Assembly: GCF_000334455.1 (NCBI RefSeq)
Contig: NZ_BANX01000011.1
Coordinates: 248,001-312,000 of the forward strand
DNA: 64,000 nt
Origin: Gordonia soli NBRC 108243
GTDB taxonomy: Bacteria > Actinomycetota > Actinomycetes > Mycobacteriales > Mycobacteriaceae
Reading direction: 5' to 3'
The position numbers and the translations under genes are program-made. This document shows, one piece after another, positions 8,281-14,688 of the stretch. The notes beneath the pieces were generated by a model. It saw only the letters and a program-made list of their open reading frames with translations, was not told where the DNA came from and did not search any database. How positions within the stretch are numbered: the first letter of the stretch is position 1; the number at the start of each line of letters is the position of its first letter.

Positions 8281-8400
8281 TCAGGCGGGCGGGTTGGTTC
8301 CGCCGGTGCTGCCGGAGTTGTCACCCTCGGCCGAACCCGACTCGATCAGGTTGCTGATGACTTCGCCGATGACGCCTTCGAGATCCAAGCTGTCGGACAT
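8281..8400 (-). CDS. 39-residue acidic amphipathic peptide, paralog 1
   Basis: ATG at 8400 opens a 39-codon frame. The peptide begins MSDSLDLEGVIGEVISNLIE, a stretch with hydrophobic residues every three to four positions, and ends in a Gly/Ser/Asn/Thr-rich tail finishing in NPPA. There is no signal peptide and no Cys. A TGGAG ribosome binding site lies 8 bases before the ATG. A second gene of exactly 39 codons at 10762-10881 shares the M-[SA]-D-S-[LI]-D-L start, the amphipathic middle, the Gly/Ser tail, the ribosome binding site, the downstream hairpin and an upstream box. The design resembles corynebacterial PorA/PorH cell-wall channel peptides (short, acidic, leaderless, helical), but sequence identity to them is not evident. 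An exported signal or bacteriocin-like peptide is the alternative, given the ABC exporter downstream. Confidence 0.6.
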   Translation of the reverse strand: MSDSLDLEGVIGEVISNLIESGSAEGDNSGSTGGTNPPA

Positions 8401-8478
8401 GGATAGCTCCATTCGTTGAGGGGTTGAGTTCACACATGTAGCTCATCACTGCAGTGAGTGGATCAACTACCAACCGGA

Positions 8479-8505
8479 AGTCTACATACCTGAGACCCTT
8501 TTGTT
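8479..8505 (-). promoter_or_regulatory. Upstream box of peptide 1 (AGTCTACATAC and GACCCTTTTGTT)
   Basis: The 11-mer AGTCTACATAC (8479-8489; TATG-TAGACT on the coding strand) and GACCCTTTTGTT (8494-8505) lie about 80-105 bases before the peptide 1 start. Both recur upstream of peptide 2 at 10955-10965 and 10981-10993. The spacing between the two boxes differs by 11 bp, one helical turn. The region is noticeably AT-rich. Whether it is a core promoter or a regulator site is not clear. Confidence 0.5.
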
Positions 8506-8695
8506 GTAATTAATTTCGCCGGGGGCATTAATGGGCGGCTAAATCTTGGCCACTACCAGGCAAATCGCCCCACAAATTCGAGCATGTATGAACCACATCA
8601 ACGATGGTAAGTCCCATCAATGTCATTCAAGCACGTGTGGTATGAATGCCAGGTGTCGATAACTCCTGCTCAGAGGCACTATTGGTACGACCGTG

Positions 8696-8711
8696 TGGGA
8701 CAGGTGTCCCA
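8696..8711. promoter_or_regulatory. Perfect 16 bp palindrome at the GNAT start
   Basis: TGGGACAGGTGTCCCA is a complete inverted repeat (7 bp arms, 2 bp centre) ending 3 bases before the GTG at 8715. If translation starts at 8715, as the position suggests, this is a 5' untranslated operator or RNA hairpin that could block the ribosome. If the start is 8646 it lies inside the coding region. Confidence 0.4.
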
Positions 8712-8714
8712 GTA

Positions 8715-9335
8715 GTGAACACGACAGAAATAGTACCCACTGCACGTGATCTGACCAGCGACGATCGCGAAGAATCGGTTTCGCTACTGAGTCAGACGAT
8801 CGCCGAAGTGCCCTTTTATCAATGGTTACTCGGCGGTAAGGAAAACACCGAGGCGATCGCCTGGTATGCGGACACGATGTTCTCCGCGCATATACCCGGC
8901 GGAGCCAGGGGAGTGTTCGACGAGGCCGGACATTTGTACGGATTGGTTCTCTGGACCACATCGGACCGTCCGGCGACACCATTGAACGAGGACGGTCGCA
9001 ATGCCGCCGCCACGATGATCGCATCGATTCCCGGTTTTCCGCAGCGATATCACGAGATGCGGGAGTCCGAACGCGTTTGGACACCTCCGGAACGTTGCTT
9101 TGCGGTTGCATTCACGGCCGTCGATCCCCATGGTCGTCGAAAGGGTTTGTTGAGCGGACTGATCGATCCATTGGTCGCCGAGGCCGATGCCGATGGATCG
9201 GCGGTATTGGCCCGGACCAGCGATCCAGAGCTCGCGCAGACGTACCTCCGGCGGTGGAATGCGCCGACACGCGCCGAATTCACACTCACGGACGGTCCGA
9301 CCATATGGATCGTGCAACGGGATGCACCTGTCTGA
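8715..9335 (+). CDS. GNAT-family N-acetyltransferase
   Basis: About 206 residues from the GTG at 8715, or 229 from an upstream ATG at 8646. The acetyl-CoA binding motif A is visible as FAVAFTAVDPHGRRKGLLSG about 135 residues in (beta-4 strand then the RxxGxG/A-type pyrophosphate loop, here RRKGLLSG), followed by the LARTSDPELAQTYLRRW segment typical of the C-terminal half. Its substrate is unknown. It is transcribed divergently from peptide 1 and uses more AT-rich codons than its neighbours (AAT, TTT, GAA, ATA), which fits acquisition with the surrounding low-GC segment. It could modify the N-termini of the neighbouring peptides or confer self-protection; both are inference. Confidence 0.8.
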   Translation: MNTTEIVPTARDLTSDDREESVSLLSQTIAEVPFYQWLLGGKENTEAIAWYADTMFSAHIPGGARGVFDEAGHLYGLVLWTTSDRPATPLNEDGRNAAATMIASIPGFPQRYHEMRESERVWTPPERCFAVAFTAVDPHGRRKGLLSGLIDPLVAEADADGSAVLARTSDPELAQTYLRRWNAPTRAEFTLTDGPTIWIVQRDAPV

Positions 9336-9469
9336 GGGGATTTCGACGCTCGACCGAGCATCGGCCGGCCGGACAACCCGATTCGACGCGGAGGCGGCGA
9401 CCTAGACTCGAACGGTCGGTTCTCGCCCCGCTGATCGATCGACGCACGCCGGACAAGACGCTCCCCCGC

Positions 9470-9501
9470 CCCATCCACGCACTACCCCATCCACGCACTA
9501 C
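9470..9501. repeat. Tandem 16 bp repeat before menE
   Basis: CCCATCCACGCACTAC occurs twice head to tail (9470-9485, 9486-9501) in the 220 bp gap between the acetyltransferase and menE. No function is evident; it may be slippage or a regulator site. Confidence 0.6.
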
Positions 9502-9555
9502 CGAGGTACCGCTCTGAAGACGCTTCACACGCTGCCGCTCCCCGCCGACCCGCGC

Positions 9556-10686
9556 GTGCTCGAACAGCGCGGCCGACTACGGCGCATTCTCGACGGCGAG
9601 TCGGCAGTCCTGCCGGTGGAGGACGCCCGGCAGACGGTGTCGACGACCGAAGCCGAGCGAGCACTGGGGGTCGGCGAGCCGATCGATGACGACATCAGCC
9701 TGGTCATCGCGACATCGGGCACCACAGGCGTCCCCAAGGGGGCACAGCACACCCCGACCTCACTCGCGGCCTCCGCGCGCGCCACCGCCCGACACCTGGG
9801 CGGTGAGGGTTCGTGGCTGCTCGCGCTGGCACCACACCACATCGCCGGGCTGCAGGTCCTGCTGCGCGCGACCGCTGCGGGAACCGACGTCGAGGTACTC
9901 GATCTGCGTGACGGGTTCGACCCCGAGGCGCTGGTCGCCGCTGCCGACCGGCTGTCGGGCACCCGGCGGTACACCTCGCTGGTCCCGACCCAGCTGGTCA
10001 AGGTGCTCGAGTCGCCTGCGGCCATCCGTTCCGTGGCCGGATTCGACGCGGTGCTGATCGGTGGCGCCGCGACGCCGCGGTTGCTGCAGGAGCGCGCCCT
10101 CGACGCCGGGCTGCCGATCGTGCGCACCTACGGCATGAGTGAAACGGCCGGCGGATGTGTCTATGACGGCGTCCCACTCGACGGTGTCTCGGTTCGGATC
10201 GCGAACCCGACGCCCGACGGCGTCGGCCGGGTCCTTCTGGGTGGCCCCATGGTGGCCCGCGGATATCGCAATCGTCCCGATCACGAGGCCTTCGCCGACC
10301 TGGGTTGGTTTCGCACCGACGACCTGGGCCGACTCGACGCCGATGGAAAACTGGTCATCATCGGACGCGCCGACGAGGCGATCACCACCGGCGGCCTCAC
10401 GGTGGTGCCCCAGGTCGTCGAGGCCGTGCTGCTCGACGATCCGTCGGTCGTCGATTGCGCCGTCGTCGGCCTCCCCGACGCGCGTCTGGGCGAACAGGTC
10501 GTCGCTGCGGTGATCCCGGCCGTCGACACCGCGGTGGACACCGCCCGGCTGCGTGGCCTGGTGATCGAGCGCCTCGACCGCTACGCCGCCCCGCGTCAGA
10601 TCATCGAGGTGTCCGAGCTCCCGCGACGGGGCCCGGGGAAGGTCGATCGCCGCGAATTACGGCGGCTGCTCACGATTGAGCACTGA
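9556..10686 (+). CDS. menE: o-Succinylbenzoate-CoA ligase (menaquinone biosynthesis)
   Basis: A 376-residue adenylate-forming enzyme that activates o-succinylbenzoate to its CoA thioester before naphthoate ring closure. Signature elements are the P-loop-like SGTTGVPKGAQHT (near residue 54), the A5-type YGMSETAGG (near 195), the hinge motif WFRTDDLG (near 252) and the C-terminal lysine PGKVDRRELRRLL. The short length compared with general acyl-CoA ligases (500-550) is normal for actinobacterial MenE. The GTG at 9556 is the first clear start; coding-like sequence (LPLPADPR) upstream suggests translation could begin up to 14 codons earlier at a CTG. Identity is supported by menA 0.5 kb downstream and by the pitA-DUF3349-menE order of mycobacteria, here interrupted by the exporter/peptide island. 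Confidence 0.9.
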   Translation: MLEQRGRLRRILDGESAVLPVEDARQTVSTTEAERALGVGEPIDDDISLVIATSGTTGVPKGAQHTPTSLAASARATARHLGGEGSWLLALAPHHIAGLQVLLRATAAGTDVEVLDLRDGFDPEALVAAADRLSGTRRYTSLVPTQLVKVLESPAAIRSVAGFDAVLIGGAATPRLLQERALDAGLPIVRTYGMSETAGGCVYDGVPLDGVSVRIANPTPDGVGRVLLGGPMVARGYRNRPDHEAFADLGWFRTDDLGRLDADGKLVIIGRADEAITTGGLTVVPQVVEAVLLDDPSVVDCAVVGLPDARLGEQVVAAVIPAVDTAVDTARLRGLVIERLDRYAAPRQIIEVSELPRRGPGKVDRRELRRLLTIEH

Positions 10687-10710
10687 ATTCCTATATACCA
10701 CTGAACAGCA

Positions 10711-10747
10711 ATGAACCGCCCCGCCGAGGGACGGCGGAGCGGTTCAT
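10711..10747. terminator. Bidirectional hairpin between menE and peptide 2
   Basis: ATGAACCGC and GCGGTTCAT form a perfect 9 bp stem with an inner GCCG/CGGC pairing. It lies 24 bases after the menE stop and 14 bases after the stop of the oppositely oriented 39-residue peptide, so it can serve both transcripts. Confidence 0.7.
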
Positions 10748-10761
10748 CGAAGCGCTACTTA

Positions 10762-10881
10762 TCAGTTAGCGCCGGAGCTACCCGAGTCGGCCGAACCGGA
10801 ATCTCCACCCAGCCCCAGTAGGTCGCCGAGAGCGCCACCGATGGTGCCGAGGGTATCGCCGAGGTCAATCGAGTCTGCCAT
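10762..10881 (-). CDS. 39-residue acidic amphipathic peptide, paralog 2
   Basis: ATG at 10881 opens a 39-codon frame beginning MADSIDLGDTLGTIGGALGD and ending in a Gly/Ser/Asp-rich tail (SADSGSSGAN). The middle (residues 8-26) is Gly/Leu-rich and could form an amphipathic or membrane-associating helix. A TGGAG ribosome binding site lies 8 bases upstream. Length, N-terminal pattern, ribosome binding site, downstream hairpin and upstream box all match peptide 1 at 8281-8400, strong internal evidence that both are real genes. The double glycine at residues 25-26 superficially resembles a bacteriocin leader end, but the hydrophobic spacing expected before it is not present. A small mycolate-type cell-wall channel subunit (PorA/PorH-like) is the other possibility. 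Function unproven. Confidence 0.6.
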   Translation of the reverse strand: MADSIDLGDTLGTIGGALGDLLGLGGDSGSADSGSSGAN

Positions 10882-11201
10882 GAGATTACTCCAATGCAGT
10901 TGGGGGACTTGTGCATTCGTAGTCGCCACCTGAGGTTGATGACCACTGTTATCGAGTCTACATACGAGATATCGGATTGCGACCCCTTTGTTTGATCTCG
11001 CAGGCCGAATTCGGCTTCCTGACACCTCTAAAAGATGTCGAGTCCTCCGGTTTTCCGACATCGGATCGATTTCGAAGTTTTTTCCATCGAAATGCGAATT
11101 GACCGATTTGGGCGTGATATATGCGAGCGGGCATACCCGATGCGTACATGCGCGGGAGACCATTGATCGTCGGTCGGGGCCCGCGTGCAAGGATTCTGAA
11201 C
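10882..11201. other. Intergenic region between peptide 2 and menA
   Basis: This 320 bp, relatively AT-rich stretch holds the divergent control regions of peptide 2 and menA. The recognisable content is the peptide 2 box pair (10955-10993) and an AAGGA ribosome binding site about 8 bases before the menA GTG. A longer in-frame menA leader from 11121 or 11148 is open but not supported by a ribosome binding site. Confidence 0.6.
10955..10993 (-). promoter_or_regulatory. Upstream box of peptide 2 (AGTCTACATAC and GACCCCTTTGTTT)
   Basis: AGTCTACATAC at 10955-10965 is identical to the box upstream of peptide 1, and GACCCCTTTGTTT at 10981-10993 matches the second box with one change. The gap between the boxes is 15 bases here and 4 upstream of peptide 1. 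Shared boxes imply common regulation of the two peptides. Confidence 0.5.
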
Positions 11202-12071
11202 GTGGCTACCGCACAGCAGTGGATCTCCGGCGCACGTCCGCGCACGTTGCCCAACGCCGTCGCACCGGTGATCGCCGGGCTGGGTGCCGCGCTCCGACTC
11301 GGTGACATCGAGTGGTGGAAGGCCGTGCTGGCCCTGGCGGTCTCCGTCTGCTTCATCATCGGCGTGAACTTCGCCAACGACTACTCCGACGGCGTGCGCG
11401 GCACCGACGACGAGCGGGTCGGCCCGATGCGACTGGTCGGCTCCGGCGCCGCGACCCCCTCGGCCGTCAGGACGGCCGCGCTGGGATTTCTGGCACTCGG
11501 CGCCGTCTGCGGGTTGATCCTGGCGGTGAGCACCGCGTGGTGGCTGATCGTGGTCGGGGCCGTGTGCATCGCCGGTGCCTGGTTCTACACCGGCGGCAGG
11601 AACCCTTATGGCTACCTCGGCTTCGGCGAGATAGCCGTCTTCGTCTTCTTCGGTCTGGTGGCCGTGCTGGGCACCCAGTTCGTGCTCGCCGAGCGCGTCG
11701 ACCTGGTCGGCCTCGCAGCCGCGGTCGCCGTCGGCAGCTTCTCCACGGGCGTGCTGACAGTCAACAACCTGCGCGACATCCCCACCGACGCCGAGGTCGG
11801 CAAGCGGACGCTGGCGGTACGCCTCGGCGACCGCCGGACGCGCATCTTCTTCGTGACACTGCTGGTGTTGCCGCTCGTCGTATCGATCGTGCTGGTGGCG
11901 GCGACCCCATGGGTGCTTCTCGGACTGCTCGCCGCTCCCCTGGTCGTGATCGCCGTGCGCCCGGTCCTCGCCGGCGCGACCGGCCCAGGACTGATCCCGT
12001 CCCTCGGCGGTACCGGCCTGGCGATGCTGGCCTGGGCGGTGCTGACTGCAGGGGCACTCGCCCTGGGCTGA
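11202..12071 (+). CDS. menA: 1,4-Dihydroxy-2-naphthoate polyprenyltransferase
   Basis: A 289-residue UbiA-superfamily membrane prenyltransferase that attaches the isoprenoid tail to dihydroxynaphthoate, making demethylmenaquinone. The first prenyl-diphosphate site is [15 protein letters not shown] (two Asp-rich clusters, near residues 57-71) and the second is [22 protein letters not shown] near 188-210. Around eight hydrophobic helices fill the rest. GTG at 11202 follows an AAGGA ribosome binding site and begins at the conserved [15 protein letters not shown]; longer starts add non-conserved residues. It ends 85 bases from the convergent lipoprotein gene, with the first copy of an ~87 bp repeat in the gap. 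Confidence 0.93.
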   Translation: MATAQQWISGARPRTLPNAVAPVIAGLGAALRLGDIEWWKAVLALAVSVCFIIGVNFANDYSDGVRGTDDERVGPMRLVGSGAATPSAVRTAALGFLALGAVCGLILAVSTAWWLIVVGAVCIAGAWFYTGGRNPYGYLGFGEIAVFVFFGLVAVLGTQFVLAERVDLVGLAAAVAVGSFSTGVLTVNNLRDIPTDAEVGKRTLAVRLGDRRTRIFFVTLLVLPLVVSIVLVAATPWVLLGLLAAPLVVIAVRPVLAGATGPGLIPSLGGTGLAMLAWAVLTAGALALG

Positions 12072-12079
12072 TCGATCGT

Positions 12080-12166
12080 GGTCCCGCCAGCAGTGTGAGC
12101 AGCAGGCCGCGACAACCATCGTCTCGGCCGCCCGCTCACGCCGTGCCGGCCACCATCACCAGCCCA
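12080..12166. repeat. ~87 bp duplicated element, copy A1
   Basis: This stretch matches 12753-12839 with only about 5 differences in 87 positions. It covers the menA-lipoprotein intergenic gap and the last four codons of the lipoprotein gene. A diverged third copy lies at 30847-30880 in the opposite orientation. Confidence 0.85.
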
Positions 12167-12716
12167 GCGCCCGCACGACCTTGTCGGTCTGCGGCACCGC
12201 CGCCTCGCAGAGGTTGACGTCGTCGGGTCCGCCGTCGAGCTTCACGCTCACCAGGTAACCGGGAGGTGTCCGCGGGGTCTGGACCAGCGCCGAACACCTG
12301 AGTTTCCCGTCCGCATCGAACTGCTGATGTCCGACCCCACGACCCACCGGGTACTCCCGGACAGTTGTCACCTTGAGGATCGTGGCCACGTCGTACGGCT
12401 CGAACACACCGATCCGGAGCCATCCATAATCGTTCTGCACGGGCCACTTGCAGCCCGGCAACCCGAGATCGTGGGTCGGTTCCGGGCCATCCGTGACCTT
12501 CTCCACGGTCAGCGGCGCGATGTCCTGCTCGGACAAGACGTCGCAGATCTGCTCGGCGGTCATCGACGTCGGGCTGGACACGGTCTCGTCGCCCGTCTGA
12601 TCGGCGGCCGGCCGGGACGTGGACGGCACGAGGTCTGCATCGGTCGTGCAGCCGCTCGCCGCGAACGCAGCGGCCACCACAGCGAGCGCCATCCGGCGCG
12701 CCCGTCGAGAAGCCAT
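12156..12716 (-). CDS. DUF3558 lipoprotein
   Basis: A 186-residue secreted lipoprotein. The N-terminus has twin arginines and a hydrophobic core (ALAVVAAAFA) ending in the lipobox AASGC at residues 19-23, then a Thr/Ser-rich linker and a DUF3558-like domain beginning AEQICDVLSEQDIAPL with conserved cysteines (GCKW, RCSA, NLCEAA). DUF3558 proteins (LprB/LprC type) are restricted to actinobacteria and their role is unknown. The ATG at 12716 follows a GGAGGA ribosome binding site. The gene is flanked by two near-identical 87 bp repeats, the downstream one including its stop codon, which suggests a past tandem duplication or a transposed unit. Confidence 0.85.
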   Translation of the reverse strand: MASRRARRMALAVVAAAFAASGCTTDADLVPSTSRPAADQTGDETVSSPTSMTAEQICDVLSEQDIAPLTVEKVTDGPEPTHDLGLPGCKWPVQNDYGWLRIGVFEPYDVATILKVTTVREYPVGRGVGHQQFDADGKLRCSALVQTPRTPPGYLVSVKLDGGPDDVNLCEAAVPQTDKVVRALGW

Positions 12717-12752
12717 CGTGGTGTCCTCCGATTTCGCTGTGATCCGCCGTTC

Positions 12753-12839
12753 GGTCCCGGCAGCAGTGTGAGCAGCAGGCCGCGACAACCATCGTCTCGG
12801 CCGCCCACTCACGCCGTGTCGGCGACCGTCACCAGCCCA
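12753..12839. repeat. ~87 bp duplicated element, copy A2
   Basis: Near-identical to 12080-12166 in direct orientation. It stands between the lipoprotein start and the end of the small gene at 12845. On the minus strand it still contains the CTGGTGA end of a lipoprotein reading frame, as if it were the 3' end of a lost second copy. Confidence 0.85.
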
Positions 12840-12844
12840 TACCG

Positions 12845-13006
12845 CTACAACAGCACCACCAGCAGCACGACGATCACCACCCACGCCGGCACCGACAACG
12901 CCAGCGTGATGAGCAGACCGCGCATGAAGCGTTCACCACGATGATCGTCGTCGTGGTCGTGATAGGCGCGATCATCGTGGTCGCGCTCCTGTCGTGACGG
13001 AAACAT
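12845..13006 (-). CDS. Small His/Asp-rich single-helix membrane protein
   Basis: A 53-residue peptide with a very polar N-terminal half rich in His, Asp and Arg (ERDHDDRAYHDHDDDHRGERF, six-plus acidic residues and four His within residues 6-27) and a C-terminal membrane helix (GLLITLALSVPAWVVIVVLL) that ends at the stop. The ATG at 13006 follows a GGGGGG-type ribosome binding site. The His/Asp cluster would suit binding of a divalent metal at the membrane face, which is inference. No family recognised. It is the upstream neighbour of the duplicated element and lies between hairpin 13134-13170 and the lipoprotein. Confidence 0.6.
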   Translation of the reverse strand: MFPSRQERDHDDRAYHDHDDDHRGERFMRGLLITLALSVPAWVVIVVLLVVLL

Positions 13007-13133
13007 GACACCCCCCGGCTCCCCCGGCGCAGAGTCCCCACTGCCGCGCCACCTGACCATCAGCCAACCATGGCGGCTGCCGCCGCGGTCCCGCGCACCC
13101 CGTGAGATCGGCCACGGGACACCGATGAGCGCA

Positions 13134-13170
13134 GCAGATCCCGCGCCACCGGCGGTGGCGCGGGATCTGC
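13134..13170 (-). terminator. Strong terminator after the Clp-N-like gene
   Basis: A perfect 17 bp stem (GCAGATCCCGCGCCACC and its complement) with a 3-base loop lies 11 bases after the stop of the gene at 13182. Confidence 0.8.
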
Positions 13171-13181
13171 TCGTCGTAGGG

Positions 13182-14162
13182 TCAGGCCTTTGTGTCGAGC
13201 GGCGGCAGGCTCGCGGTGACCGCGGCCTTGAGGTCGTCCACGGTGGTCACCGACTCGATGAGTGCGCGCGAGGCCGCGTCACCGGACTCGATGATGCCCA
13301 GCAGCAGGTATTCCGGCCGCAGCCGATCCTCGTGCCCGCGGGCGATCTCCACCGCCGCACCGAAGGCGGCCTTGACGTCGCGGCTGAAACGCGGCCGGTT
13401 GCCCCGTCCGCGCGGGCCACGACGGCCGCGGCCGGGTTCCCAGGGGCCGTCGAACGGGCCTCCCCAGGGACGTCCTGGCATCTCTGCGTCCGGTCCGGCT
13501 CCCTCGGGTCGCGGGAAGGGACCACCCCAATCGCCCGGCTCACGGCCACCGAAGGCACCGCGTGCCCCGAAGGCTCCGTTGGCACCGAACGGACCGTCGG
13601 GCCCGAAGGGACCTTCCGGACCGAACGGGCCACGTGGACCGAAGGGTCCCTCGGCTCCGAACGGGCCGTACGCACCCTCGCCGCGGCCCCGGTGGGGGCC
13701 GTGACCGTGGCCGTGCCGGTGCCCCCGTCCGCGTCCGCGGCCCCGATCGCCGCGCGGGTCCCCGCCTCGGAAACGACCGCGGTCTCCACCGCGATCGGCC
13801 CACCCGTCGGAGAGGTCCTCGCCGAACTTGCTCCGGACCGCCTCGCGAACCGCATCGAGGTCGATGCCGATGCTGCGCAGCGCCTCCCGGTCCTCGTCGT
13901 AGCGGTCGCGAGCGGTCGCCTCGTCGGCGCCGTCGCCACCCTGCTCCTCGGTGTCCTGCTCATGGAAGGTGCGCACGGCGTCGCGTGCATCCGCCAGATT
14001 CAGGCCCTGCGAGCCGAGCACGCCGAACAGCGGGCTGCGGGCATTGCAGAGCATGCCGAGGATCAGGTGATCGGTGCCGAGTTGTCGGTGTCCGAGGTCG
14101 GCGGCCTCGTTGGTGGCGAAGACGAGCAGCATGCGGTCTTCGCGATCGAATCGATCGAACAT
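13182..14162 (-). CDS. Clp-N repeat protein split by a GPFG-repeat insert
   Basis: A 326-residue protein. Residues 1-70 form a Clp N-terminal-type repeat (RMLLVFATNEAADLGHRQLGTDHLILGML) and residues about 255-320 a second one (FGAAVEIARGHEDRLRPEYLLLGIIESGDAASRAL), the pair that in ClpA/ClpC binds substrates or adaptors. Between them is a long low-complexity insert: acidic, then RGRG/HGHGHG, then seven hexapeptides of the GPFGxx type. There is no ATPase domain, so it is not an unfoldase; a stand-alone adaptor or stress sensor is plausible. It starts one base after the regulator gene's stop and is cotranscribed with it. The insert suggests a flexible, possibly condensate- or metal-interacting linker. 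Confidence 0.8.
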   Translation of the reverse strand: MFDRFDREDRMLLVFATNEAADLGHRQLGTDHLILGMLCNARSPLFGVLGSQGLNLADARDAVRTFHEQDTEEQGGDGADEATARDRYDEDREALRSIGIDLDAVREAVRSKFGEDLSDGWADRGGDRGRFRGGDPRGDRGRGRGRGHRHGHGHGPHRGRGEGAYGPFGAEGPFGPRGPFGPEGPFGPDGPFGANGAFGARGAFGGREPGDWGGPFPRPEGAGPDAEMPGRPWGGPFDGPWEPGRGRRGPRGRGNRPRFSRDVKAAFGAAVEIARGHEDRLRPEYLLLGIIESGDAASRALIESVTTVDDLKAAVTASLPPLDTKA

Positions 14163-14163
14163 C

Positions 14164-14421
14164 TCAGTTCTCCTCTCGGCCCGCAGGGCGGGCCTCACGT
14201 TGCGAGTGCTTCTGGTGCACGGCCTGGCGGCTGATCTGCAGGACATCTGCGACCGCCTGCCAGCTCCATCCGTTGGTGCGCGCGTTGGCCACGTGTACGT
14301 CTTCGAGCCGGTCGGCCAGGGTGCGCAGGGCGCGCACCGCGGCGAGACCTCGTGCTGGGTCGTCACTGGCTGCGGACCCCGCAAGGTCCTTCGCGTGTTC
14401 CGATGTCTGGTCGTCGTGCAT
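14164..14421 (-). CDS. Small helix-turn-helix regulator paired with the Clp-N protein
   Basis: An 85-residue protein with a C-terminal helix-turn-helix, GWSWQAVADVLQISRQAVHQKHSQR, of the type found with Clp-N proteins in actinobacteria. The N-terminal half is a helix (AAVRALRTLADRLEDVHVANAR) likely used for dimerisation. Its stop is separated by a single base from the start of the Clp-N gene. Upstream are a -35 TTGACA, a 17 bp spacer and a -10 TAACCT that put transcription start at or next to the ATG, so the message is probably leaderless. Two dyads overlap this promoter and suggest autorepression. Confidence 0.8.
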   Translation of the reverse strand: MHDDQTSEHAKDLAGSAASDDPARGLAAVRALRTLADRLEDVHVANARTNGWSWQAVADVLQISRQAVHQKHSQREARPAGREEN

Positions 14422-14469
14422 GGATGTCAGGTTATGTTGACATCCACAGCTTGTCAACAATTCTTGACA
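14422..14469 (-). promoter_or_regulatory. Leaderless promoter with two overlapping dyads
   Basis: On the minus strand TTGACA and TAACCT stand 17 bp apart, the -10 lying 7 bases before the ATG at 14421. GGATGTCA-N8-TGACATCC (14422-14445) and TGTCAA-N6-TTGACA (14452-14469) form two inverted repeats sharing the TGTCA half-site, covering the -10 and -35 respectively. Confidence 0.6.
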
Positions 14470-14688
14470 GACTGGTCCATCGGTCCTGCCGACTGGTTCG
14501 AGATCTGCACGAGAGCGGCCCGCCGACGGCACCACGTCGGCGGCCCCTCGAGGCGTGCCGATCTCGCGCGGGAAGCAGACGTGTGAAATGGCGAATTGAT
14601 GCCGCGACGACGAAACGCAGCGGTCGACCGTCACGGCCCGACGCGCTGCGCTCGCTCGGTGTGGAGATCGGTCACCCGATCCGATCGA

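Noticed and set aside
10762-10881. Double-glycine bacteriocin leader in peptide 2
   Set aside because: Gly-Gly occurs, but the hydrophobic residues at -4, -7 and -12 are not in place and the exporter lacks a C39 peptidase domain.
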